DNA of 35,919 nt from JAUSPI01 sp964454305 (GTDB taxonomy: Bacteria; Desulfobacterota; Syntrophia; Syntrophales; JADFWA01). A program made the translations under genes and the position numbers. Under the pieces are notes generated by a model, which ran no database searches, was not told where the DNA came from, and worked only from the letters and a program-made list of their open reading frames with translations. Shown one piece after another: positions 14,717-22,064 of this stretch (position 1 is the first letter of the stretch; every line of letters begins with the position of its first letter). The stretch covers positions 1-35,919 of the forward strand of contig CAYVXX010000014.1 in the NCBI GenBank assembly GCA_964454305.1, read 5' to 3'.

Positions 14717-14745
14717 ATCTTATTTGCTTATTGCATTTGTGTCAA
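14717..14745 (-). promoter_or_regulatory. Sigma-70 type promoter of tRNA-Ala
   Basis: The minus strand has TTGACA (14740-14745), a 17-bp spacer and TAAGAT (14717-14722), ending 25 bases before the mature tRNA 5' end. A consensus -35 with a 5/6 -10 at optimal spacing. Confidence 0.7.
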
Positions 14746-14832
14746 GAATTTTATAGTATAACGGCCGTTGAGGTGCTGAATAGCTGTTTTCAATAGGGTT
14801 ATTATACACGTATAATTGAAGGGGTAAGAGAT

Positions 14833-15915
14833 ATGGCAAAAATAGACGCTTTTTTTAATTTAATGCACGAACAGGGTGCATCAGACCTCCATCTCGTTGC
14901 CGGACAGCAGCCGGTTATAAGGATAGGAGGAGAGATGGAACGTGTCAAGTATAATGTACTTGAGAATGATGAGCTGAAAGTCATGCTTTACGAGATAGCG
15001 CCTGAGCATAAAATCAAGCAGTTCGAAGAAACGGGAGATATGGATTTTGCATATGAAATCTCAGGGCTTGCCAGGTACCGGGCTAATTTTTTCCAGCAGC
15101 AGAATGGTGTTGCGGCAGTTTTCAGAGAAATTCCCAGTAAGATAGTAAGCGTTGAACAATTGGGGCTTCCACCTATTGTCGCCAAGCTGGCATCTCTGCC
15201 CCGAGGACTCGTTCTGGTAACCGGACCAACGGGGAGCGGTAAATCGACGACCCTTGCAGCCATAATTGATGAGGCAAACCGTACCCGTAAGGATCATATC
15301 ATCACTGTGGAGGATCCGATCGAATTTGTTCATGAGAGCCAGGGTTGCATAATAAACCACCGGGAGGTCGGCCTCCATACCAAAAGTTTTGCTGCAGCAC
15401 TTCGTGGTGCCTTGCGGGAAGATCCTGACATTATTCTGGTGGGAGAGATGCGGGACCTTGAAACAATATCTCTTGCAATCGAAGCCGCATCAACCGGTCA
15501 TCTTGTTTTCGGAACTCTTCACACATCGAGTGCAGCCAAGACAGTTGATCGGGTTGTCGAGGTTTTTCCTGCGACCGAGCAGGCACAAATCCAATCCACA
15601 CTGGCCGATGGTCTCAGGGCGGTATTATCACAGACCCTGTTTAAGCGCGTTGATAAAGGGGGGCGCTGTGCTGCTCTTGAAATATTGATTGCTAACCCGG
15701 CAGTTCGTAACCTGATCCGGGAATCCAAAACTTTTCAGCTTCCATCAATGATACAGACCGGAAGGAAGTTTGGAATGCAGTTATTGGATGACTCGATTAT
15801 GGAACTTGTCAATCGGGGTTGGATAAGCGTTGACGATGCATACAATAAGTGTAACGACAAGGCGAAGTTCAGACCTCTTTTAAAACGTCCCCCAACAGAT
15901 TTTACAGAGGTATAA
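14833..15915 (+). CDS. pilT: Type IV pilus retraction ATPase PilT
   Basis: The hexameric ATPase that depolymerises type IV pili for twitching. All signatures are present in 360 residues: N-terminal PAS-like domain (ASDLHLVAGQQPVIRI), Walker A GPTGSGKS (131-138), Asp box ITVEDPIEF (157-165), Walker B IILVGEMRD (200-208), His box TGHLVFGTLHT (221-231), and the retraction-specific NLIRE element in NPAVRNLIRESK. AAGGGG lies 9 nt upstream of the ATG. First gene of a three-gene plus-strand set; pilC is about 18 kb away in this window and no pilB or pilin is present here. Confidence 0.96.
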   Translation: MAKIDAFFNLMHEQGASDLHLVAGQQPVIRIGGEMERVKYNVLENDELKVMLYEIAPEHKIKQFEETGDMDFAYEISGLARYRANFFQQQNGVAAVFREIPSKIVSVEQLGLPPIVAKLASLPRGLVLVTGPTGSGKSTTLAAIIDEANRTRKDHIITVEDPIEFVHESQGCIINHREVGLHTKSFAAALRGALREDPDIILVGEMRDLETISLAIEAASTGHLVFGTLHTSSAAKTVDRVVEVFPATEQAQIQSTLADGLRAVLSQTLFKRVDKGGRCAALEILIANPAVRNLIRESKTFQLPSMIQTGRKFGMQLLDDSIMELVNRGWISVDDAYNKCNDKAKFRPLLKRPPTDFTEV

Positions 15916-15941
15916 ATATCCCATTGTCGGAGGGAAGTAAC

Positions 15942-17117
15942 ATGAGAAAACAGGAAATAGATTATGTCTTAGCAAAGATGCTTGATTCACATCAAAATGT
16001 CTCTGACCTGAATATTACCGTGGGCAAACCGTTGCAGGTGGAAAGTGCAGGCGAATTAGCCAGTGTTAATATGGATCCTCCTATTACTGAACTTTCCCCC
16101 TTTCAAACCGAGATCTTTGCCCTGAATCTAATAAATCAGGATCGCCGTATGACAGAGAAACTTTTCGCTGAAGGGTCCTGCGATGCTTCTTATCAACTCC
16201 CCGGCAAGGCCCGTTTTAGGGTAAACATATTCTCTCAGCGGGGAAATTACTCAATCGTACTGCGAAAGCTTGAGACGAGGATTCCGACGTGCGAGGAATT
16301 GAATCTCCCCGAGGTCTTTTACAAGATAGCAGAGGAGAAAAACGGGATTGTTCTGGTAACCGGCGCAACGGGTAGTGGGAAATCAACATCACTTGCCGCA
16401 ATATTAAATGAGATAAACGAAAAAAAATCGGTTCATGTTGTGACCCTGGAAGATCCTGTTGAATATCAGCACCAGCAGAAGAAGGCCACATTTAACCAGA
16501 GGGAACTGGGTACAGACTTTGACGGTTTTGCCACCGGTCTGCGTGCCGCCCTCAGACAGGCGCCAAAGGTAGTGCTGGTTGGCGAGATGCGTGACAGGGA
16601 AACGGTGGAGATTGCACTAAGTGCCGCTGAAACCGGACATATCGTAATGAGCACCCTCCACACAATAGACGCCGGTCAGACAATTAACCGAGTAATCGGC
16701 ATGTTCAATTCTGAAGAAGAAACCCAGATTCGGATACGTCTTGCCGACACAATGCGATGGATTGTCTGCCAGAGGCTTCTTCCCAAGGAAGGTGGAGGGC
16801 GGGTTGCCGCCTTTGAAATTATGTCAACGAGTCTGAGGGTCAAAGATGCAATCCTCCACGGGGAATCAGAGGGAAAGACCTTTTATGAGATAATCCAGGC
16901 AGGCAAGCCCTTTGGCATGGTGACCTTTGACGATTATATTGTTGAATTATACGAAAAGAGACTCATCACCGAAGAAACCGCAAAGGCTTATGCCTCCAAT
17001 AAGAGTGTTGTCGGCCGTGGCATTGATACTATAAAGAGTGCAAAAGGAGAGACAACAACTGACATAGATAAACTTGAAGTAGACATAGACTACAGAAAAC
17101 CCGGAAGAAAACAGTAA
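15942..17117 (+). CDS. PilT-family ATPase, second paralog (PilU/PilT2-like)
   Basis: The ATG at 15942 follows GGAGG at ideal spacing; an in-frame TTG at 15924 is less likely. The product has 391 residues: Walker A GATGSGKS (141-148), Asp box VTLEDPVEY (167-175), Walker B VVLVGEMRD (210-218), His box TGHIVMSTLHT (231-241). The N-terminal domain is more diverged than in the first copy, and the canonical NLIRE motif is replaced by RVKDAILHGES, as I would expect in PilU-like paralogs that work with PilT. A charged C-terminal tail of about 45 residues is extra. It starts 26 bp after pilT, so one operon. Confidence 0.93.
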   Translation: MRKQEIDYVLAKMLDSHQNVSDLNITVGKPLQVESAGELASVNMDPPITELSPFQTEIFALNLINQDRRMTEKLFAEGSCDASYQLPGKARFRVNIFSQRGNYSIVLRKLETRIPTCEELNLPEVFYKIAEEKNGIVLVTGATGSGKSTSLAAILNEINEKKSVHVVTLEDPVEYQHQQKKATFNQRELGTDFDGFATGLRAALRQAPKVVLVGEMRDRETVEIALSAAETGHIVMSTLHTIDAGQTINRVIGMFNSEEETQIRIRLADTMRWIVCQRLLPKEGGGRVAAFEIMSTSLRVKDAILHGESEGKTFYEIIQAGKPFGMVTFDDYIVELYEKRLITEETAKAYASNKSVVGRGIDTIKSAKGETTTDIDKLEVDIDYRKPGRKQ

Positions 17118-17138
17118 AGGTAAGAAAAGGAAAACATC

Positions 17139-17654
17139 ATGGAGGAAAAGAAAACACTTGTTGATGAGGTAGCATCAGACACATACGATCCTTTAGACCG
17201 GCCTTTTGATTTTGTTGAGGAAGGTGGAAAAACTGCCCTGATCTGCGAATCTGACCCTTCAATAAAAGCAGGAATTATATCTGTTTTAAAAGAGATTGAC
17301 TATCAAATCACGGACACGGCATCTGCACGAGATGCGCTCAAGGCAATGAGATTTCATGTATATGACATGGTTGTACTGAATGAAAATTTTGATACTGACG
17401 ATCCCGATGCTAACAATGTACTCAGATATCTTGAGCGCCTTACAATGGGTATCAGAAGGAACATTTTTGTGACACTGATAAGTAATCGATTCAGAACCAC
17501 GGATAACATGGCCGCGTTTTACAAAAGCGTCAACACTATTGTTAACGTGGAAAACTTAGGTGATTTCAAAACGATTATAAAACGGGGCGTGGCCGACAAT
17601 GAAGCCTTTTATCACGTCTTTAAAGAAACTATGAAAAAAATGGGGCGGATCTGA
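17139..17654 (+). CDS. Receiver-like protein with Asn at the phospho-Asp site
   Basis: A 171-residue protein. Residues about 30-150 have the beta-alpha order of a response-regulator receiver: TALICESDPSI, then ITDTASARDALKAMRFHVYD, then MVVLNENF. The place of the phosphorylated Asp (usual pattern YDLVLLD) is Asn81. I see no clear Lys at the end of strand 5 (NTIVNVENLGDF) either. I infer a pseudo-receiver that works by protein contact, not phosphorylation. A 28-residue acidic leader precedes the domain and a short basic helix ends it. It lies 21 bp after the second pilT gene, so a role in controlling the retraction ATPases is plausible. Confidence 0.7.
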   Translation: MEEKKTLVDEVASDTYDPLDRPFDFVEEGGKTALICESDPSIKAGIISVLKEIDYQITDTASARDALKAMRFHVYDMVVLNENFDTDDPDANNVLRYLERLTMGIRRNIFVTLISNRFRTTDNMAAFYKSVNTIVNVENLGDFKTIIKRGVADNEAFYHVFKETMKKMGRI

Positions 17655-17664
17655 TTGCTGAAAA

Positions 17665-18621
17665 TCAGGAGGTCTCTTTTAGTAATCCAGCCTTTTGAAG
17701 GGCTTTTTCAGCTGTTTCAGTTAAACCCTCGGCCATACAGGATTCAGCAAGTCGTAGATAATAGAAGGGGTTTTGTGGATCTGCGATGATTGCCTTTTCA
17801 AAAATAGCTATTGCCTGACGATGACACATCTCCGTTGCCAGTGTATTTCCCAACCTGTTATAGAAGATAGCTGCTGATTCAGGATTTATTCTGATGGCAT
17901 TTTCGTAAGCAGTGTTCGCCTCCTCAAATTTTCCCTGCTTAACCAGAACATCACCGAGATCGCAGTAATAAAGCGGACTGTCAGACCTATGTTTCAGAGA
18001 TTTTCTGTAAGCCTTTTCAGCCCTTTCATACTGCCCTGCCTTGTAATAGACATTCCCGAGCCTGTTATAAAAAAGAGGGGCCTCCGGGGGGTCGATGGCA
18101 ACAGCCGTATTGTAAGCTTTCTCGGCGCCGTTGAAGTCTCCAGCGGCAACAAGGACATTCCCGAAGTTAATGAAAAATGCGGGAGAATCCGGTTCCATAC
18201 GAATGACTTTTTTGAAGACCTCAACAGCCTTATGTGCGTGACCAGCCCTCAAATATGCATTGCCAAGAGTACATAGCAGATTAACATCCTCCGGCTGGGC
18301 AGCAACTGCCTTCTCACAGATATCGACAAGTTTGTCATGTTTTCCTTCATCCACGAAGATTCTAACCAGTTCATCAAACGCAAACCCGGTAAAAACCTTT
18401 CCCCTCAGTTCTTTTTCAAAAAGTGTCTCGAGACATCCAACGGCATCTTCCAATCTCCCGCTTTCTCTGTATGCCCAGGCCAGAGACATGATAAGGGAAT
18501 CTTCACCGGGATTCATATCCGCCAATTTTCCATAGAGGACAGCAGCATCTTCATAGCGCTTTTCTCTCATGCATTCATCGGCAAGATCGTAAAACTGATC
18601 TCCTGTCGTTTTCTTGGTCAT
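17665..18621 (-). CDS. TPR protein at the end of the ATPase operon
   Basis: A 318-residue soluble protein made almost entirely of 34-residue TPR units (for example NLLCTLGNAYLRAGHAHKAV, AIFYNRLGNTLATEMCHRQ), about eight of them. No signal peptide or membrane segment. Its ATG comes 7 bp after the stop of the stalk subunit gene, with AAAAAGG upstream, so it is the last gene of the V-ATPase transcription unit. It ends 10 bp from the convergent receiver-like gene with no room for a terminator. A protein-interaction scaffold; partner unknown. Confidence 0.88.
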   Translation of the reverse strand: MTKKTTGDQFYDLADECMREKRYEDAAVLYGKLADMNPGEDSLIMSLAWAYRESGRLEDAVGCLETLFEKELRGKVFTGFAFDELVRIFVDEGKHDKLVDICEKAVAAQPEDVNLLCTLGNAYLRAGHAHKAVEVFKKVIRMEPDSPAFFINFGNVLVAAGDFNGAEKAYNTAVAIDPPEAPLFYNRLGNVYYKAGQYERAEKAYRKSLKHRSDSPLYYCDLGDVLVKQGKFEEANTAYENAIRINPESAAIFYNRLGNTLATEMCHRQAIAIFEKAIIADPQNPFYYLRLAESCMAEGLTETAEKALQKAGLLKETS

Positions 18622-18628
18622 GACCTTT

Positions 18629-18949
18629 TTATATTTTTAACGAATCCCCTTTGATGTAATTTGCTATCAACTTTACTGCCTCATCAACCTTACTTAGGGC
18701 ATCCGCCTTGAGCTGTGAGGCTCTCTTCTTTGAATCCTCAATTTGTCTATCTGCTTCTTCGTTGGCCGCACTGATGATTTTATTCTGCTCCGCCCTGATT
18801 TCATCCATAGGGAGTTCTGAAGACAATATTTTATTCGCCTTTTTTTTAGCATCTTCCAGTATTTGTCTGGCTTTACCCCTGGCTTCATCGAGGAGCTTCT
18901 CAGCTTCGCTTTCAATCTCTCTTATCGTGGTTTGCATTTCTTCAGGCAT
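18629..18949 (-). CDS. V/A-type ATPase peripheral stalk subunit G/H
   Basis: A 106-residue protein that is almost all charged coiled coil (REIESEAEKLLDEARGKARQ, ADRQIEDSKKRASQLKADAL), the form of archaeal AhaH/bacterial subunit G, which pairs with subunit E in the peripheral stalk. In methanogen operons as I know them, ahaH is first, before subunit I. Here it comes near the end, after D and two accessory genes. Because no other G/H gene is present in the operon, this should complete the complex. GAGGA lies upstream of the ATG. Confidence 0.82.
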   Translation of the reverse strand: MPEEMQTTIREIESEAEKLLDEARGKARQILEDAKKKANKILSSELPMDEIRAEQNKIISAANEEADRQIEDSKKRASQLKADALSKVDEAVKLIANYIKGDSLKI

Positions 18950-18965
18950 AAGAAAAATCCTCTAT

Positions 18966-19409
18966 CTATTGTTTGTTCATTTCATCATATTTTTGGATGA
19001 TACAATACAGGCCCTGATCGAATACACGAATTGTTCTATTAATAGTTGCTATTGCCTGATGGTGGTCAACGGGTGTAAGAAAAAGTGCCTGGAATTCGGC
19101 ATAAAGCCACATATGCCTCCTCATCATAACAATGGCGTACGCAGCTTCTTGCAGGGGAATTCCTTCCTGATACCGGCCTTCAGCGTATTGTGAAAAATAA
19201 TCACACACTTCCTTGTAGGGTTTTTCGCTGAAGTATATTGTCCTCAGATTTCTGTAGAAGTTCAAAGCATGGGGGAAACATTCTTCCGCTAACATAGAAT
19301 GGTATGATCTTGTCCGGGGATTTGTCCTTACAGCTTTGCACCATTCTCTGGAAATCTCCTCTGCATGACTTTCTGTAATATCTATCAGCTTGTCTGCAAA
19401 CGCTTTCAT
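18966..19409 (-). CDS. RsbRD_N-like all-helical sensor domain protein
   Basis: A 147-residue helical protein resembling the RsbR/RsbRD N-terminal domain: an opening helix with REWCKAVRTNPRTRSYHSM, a middle helix with EGRYQEGIPLQEAAYAIVMM, then RRHMWLYAE and a last helix with VFDQGLYCIIQKYDEM. That domain normally fronts histidine kinases or stressosome proteins; here it stands alone. AAGGAGAAG precedes the ATG. It is embedded between the DUF61-like and stalk-subunit genes of the ATPase operon, which suggests signal input to the ATPase or its expression; that link is inference. Confidence 0.7.
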   Translation of the reverse strand: MKAFADKLIDITESHAEEISREWCKAVRTNPRTRSYHSMLAEECFPHALNFYRNLRTIYFSEKPYKEVCDYFSQYAEGRYQEGIPLQEAAYAIVMMRRHMWLYAEFQALFLTPVDHHQAIATINRTIRVFDQGLYCIIQKYDEMNKQ

Positions 19410-19469
19410 AATACTTCTCCTTTCTTAGCTGTTGTCTATAATATTTTTAAAAAGTTTCACCCTGAATCC

Positions 19470-19904
19470 TCAGGGATTTTTAAAAAGAAAGACATACTGT
19501 GTAGTTGTTTTTAACACCTTTCTAACTACGTTTAACTGAGGTCTGAATATTGTTATTAGACCATCTTTGCAGACCACATTCATGCCAAGAATCTTCGAAA
19601 AGATCTTTGCTTCTGTTTCCTCTTTTGATCGTATGGTGACCCGGCCTTGATCCGAAGTAATTTCTATAATTATTGGAAGTAATAGAGAAGTTTGCTCATT
19701 CTCGTATAGCATTTGCGAGAGATACTCAAGTTCCTTTTTCTTAAAAAAATGTGCGCTCCCGTCGTTACATACCACATGAGGATGTTCTTCCTTCAGGAGT
19801 TCGGTGAGCGATTTCCGCTTACGCGGGATCTGTGCATTTAAAGCTTTGAATTCGTCTTTCAGGTATCCTGCAACGAATCCGTCGGGAAATTGATCAGTAG
19901 GCAT
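19470..19904 (-). CDS. DUF61/UPF0216-like protein (archaeal family)
   Basis: A 144-residue protein. The pattern LNAQIPRKRKSLTELLKEEH, DGSAHFFKKKELEYLSQML, LLPIIIEITSD, then VRKVLKTTTQYVFLF matches, as I remember it, the UPF0216/DUF61 family of methanogens and other Euryarchaeota (LPRKRK.L.ELL, DGS.H.F...ELEYL, LPI..EI, TTTQY.FL). Function unknown. Its start overlaps the end of the subunit D gene by 11 bp, so translation is probably coupled. Finding it in a bacterial A/V-ATPase operon supports transfer of the block from an archaeon. Identification is from motif memory, not a search. Confidence 0.75.
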   Translation of the reverse strand: MPTDQFPDGFVAGYLKDEFKALNAQIPRKRKSLTELLKEEHPHVVCNDGSAHFFKKKELEYLSQMLYENEQTSLLLPIIIEITSDQGRVTIRSKEETEAKIFSKILGMNVVCKDGLITIFRPQLNVVRKVLKTTTQYVFLFKNP

Positions 19905-20544
19905 AGGCTTCTCTCTGTTCGATAAGTAACTTTACATGTTTGAGACGAGCAGCCTCTTCCCTGTCTCTCTCTTCAAATTTCATGGTTAAATATTTTATGG
20001 TCATATCGAGACCCGGGACTACGACATACTCCAGGGCATTGTTTATTCTTTTTACCTTGTTAATCTCCATTCCTAAAAGTTCCAGGGATTTTTGAAGTTC
20101 AGCAAGTTCGATAATGGTCTTCAGGCATTTTTGGGAAAGTTCGGTACTGTGATCCAGAAATGAGGAAGTATCTGCCATGTTCTTCGTCTCTGCTTTTATT
20201 TCATCCGCTTTCTCAATTTCGAAAAATGGTATTCTAACCCCCGCGACATTCCTTGTTCCGGCGTTTACCTTCAAGACCATTTCGGATACCAGGAGTTCCT
20301 TTTTCAGAGACACGTATCCATGATACCCTGCAGTTATAGACAATGACCTGTAAGCTTCTGAAAATTCTGTGAGGAGTCTGTCTTTAACCGATGCGCATTC
20401 TCTGACTGTCTGGAGTAGTTCCATGATCAATATGGAAAGTCTGTCCTTGACAATCTTATGGATCCTTGTAGCCAGCTTAAGCCGGTGCTTGAGACGTGCA
20501 AGCTCAATCTTGGTTGGTCTTGTAACCTGTACTTTTTTAGCCAT
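19894..20544 (-). CDS. atpD: V/A-type ATP synthase subunit D (central shaft)
   Basis: A 216-residue coiled-coil rotor shaft. The N-terminus reads VTRPTKIELARLKHRLKLA and the C-terminus NALEYVVVPGLDMTIKYLTM, both highly typical of subunit D (V...P...L..LK..L..A and RVNALE...IP....TI..I). AAGGT precedes the ATG, inside a small palindrome ACCTTA-C-TAAGGT that could mask the site. Separated from subunit B by a 113-bp structured spacer, the largest gap among the core subunit genes. Confidence 0.94.
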   Translation of the reverse strand: MAKKVQVTRPTKIELARLKHRLKLATRIHKIVKDRLSILIMELLQTVRECASVKDRLLTEFSEAYRSLSITAGYHGYVSLKKELLVSEMVLKVNAGTRNVAGVRIPFFEIEKADEIKAETKNMADTSSFLDHSTELSQKCLKTIIELAELQKSLELLGMEINKVKRINNALEYVVVPGLDMTIKYLTMKFEERDREEAARLKHVKLLIEQREAYAY

Positions 20545-20578
20545 GGCTTACCTTAGTAAGGTGAAGTTTTTCTAACCA

Positions 20579-20645
20579 CCGAATTTGATGCACGGGCAAA
20601 CAATACCGAAGCAAATTCGGCACATGGTTTGTCCATGCCACCTAC
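20579..20645 (-). repeat. Structured spacer between ATPase subunits B and D
   Basis: CCGAATTTG (20579-20587) and CAAATTCGG (20612-20620) form a 9-bp stem. A second hairpin CATGG-TTTGT-CCATG follows (20623-20637). The block interrupts an otherwise tightly packed operon and could be a processing or attenuation site, or an inserted repeat. The outer part (GGTGGCATGGACAAAC on the minus strand) recurs as GGTGGCATGGATAAAC at 32030-32045. Confidence 0.5.
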
Positions 20646-20657
20646 CAGAGTTCGGCT

Positions 20658-22064
20658 TCAAGGATTCGATGTTTCCGGCAGATATTTTTTGATGAACTCT
20701 TCACTTATCAATTTCAGATCCTCAACAGGAATCATCGAAAAGATTTTCCATGCTAATTCCAGAGTTTCCTCAACTGTTCTTCTTTCATGCTCACTCTGGG
20801 AAATATATTCCTGTTCAAATCTGTCCGCAGCAGCAAGGTAGATTTTATCCCTGTCGCTTAAGGCTTCAGTACCGATAACAGTTGAGATTTCCCTCAGATA
20901 GTTCCCCTCTGCGTACACTGCGTATGCCTGCATAAATACATTGTTATGGTCTTCTCTCGTTTTTCCCTCCCCGATTCCCTCACGCATCATTCTGGAAAGA
21001 GACAAAAATATATCTATTGGCGGATATATTCTCTTTCTTTCAAGAGCCCTGGAAAGAACAATCTGCCCTTCAGTGATGTATCCTGTAAGATCAGGTATGG
21101 GATGGGTAATATCATCGTCGGGCATGGTCAAAATGGGCAAGATCGTCACCGACCCTTCTTTCCCGGTGATTCTCCCAGCCCTCTCATACATAGAGGAAAG
21201 GTCTGTATACATATATCCCGGATAGCCCCTTCTGCTGGGTATCTCCCCTCTCATTGCAGCAAGCTCTCGAAGCGCATCACAATAATTCGTGATGTCGGTG
21301 AGTATGACCAGCACGTGCAGACCATGTTCCCATGCAAGATATTCGGCTGCGGTTAAGGCCAGACGAGGTGTCGATAATCGCTCGATTACCGGAGATGATG
21401 CCGTGTTGATGAATCCAACAGCCTTGCTGAGTGCTCCGGTTTCTTTAAGGTTGGAAATAAAATAGGCGGCGTCGTCATAGCTGACTCCTATTGCTGCAAA
21501 GACAGTTGCAAAATCTTCCGTTTCCCCTTTTAAAGCAGCCTGCCTTACTATCTGGGCTGCGATTTTATTATGGGGCAGGCCTGAGCCACTGAAAATCGGC
21601 AATTTCTGACCCCTAACAAGAACGTTCAGACCATCTATAGCGGAAATACCTGTTTCGATGAATTCTTCAGGCGGCTGCCGGGATGCCGGATTTATAGGTA
21701 CTCCGTTAATATCAATATAGTCCTCTGCTACAATAAGAGGGCCACCATCTATGGGGCTCCCGCTTCCATCGAATATCCTTCCAAGTATGTCGATAGAGAC
21801 GGGCAGTTTCAGGGTTTCACCCTTGTATATTACCTTGCTTTTCAAAAGGTCGACCTCGCTGACGCCACCAAATACCTGGACTACCGTCATTTTCTTGCCT
21901 ACCTCGATGACCTGTCCGCTTCTCTTCTCACCGGTGCCTAACTGAACATCGACAATTTCGTTGTATCTGATGCCGGGAATGCTCTCAATTATAAGAAGTG
22001 ACCTTCTCGCAGTGCTTATCGCTTTTGTCTCCCTTGTAAATAGTTGCAGGGATTCCATCATCAT
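20658..22064 (-). CDS. atpB: V/A-type ATP synthase subunit B (non-catalytic)
   Basis: A 468-residue regulatory nucleotide-binding subunit alternating with A in the headpiece. Family marks: the degenerate P-loop FSGSGLPHNKIAAQIVRQA, FAAIGVSYDDAAYF, VLVILTDITNYCDALRELA, PSRRGYPGYMYTDLSSMYERAG and PDDDITHPIPDLTGYITEGQ. Three ATGs in a row; the first overlaps the subunit A stop (ATGA) and has AAGGAG at 5 nt, so A and B are translationally coupled. Confidence 0.97.
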   Translation of the reverse strand: MMMESLQLFTRETKAISTARRSLLIIESIPGIRYNEIVDVQLGTGEKRSGQVIEVGKKMTVVQVFGGVSEVDLLKSKVIYKGETLKLPVSIDILGRIFDGSGSPIDGGPLIVAEDYIDINGVPINPASRQPPEEFIETGISAIDGLNVLVRGQKLPIFSGSGLPHNKIAAQIVRQAALKGETEDFATVFAAIGVSYDDAAYFISNLKETGALSKAVGFINTASSPVIERLSTPRLALTAAEYLAWEHGLHVLVILTDITNYCDALRELAAMRGEIPSRRGYPGYMYTDLSSMYERAGRITGKEGSVTILPILTMPDDDITHPIPDLTGYITEGQIVLSRALERKRIYPPIDIFLSLSRMMREGIGEGKTREDHNNVFMQAYAVYAEGNYLREISTVIGTEALSDRDKIYLAAADRFEQEYISQSEHERRTVEETLELAWKIFSMIPVEDLKLISEEFIKKYLPETSNP

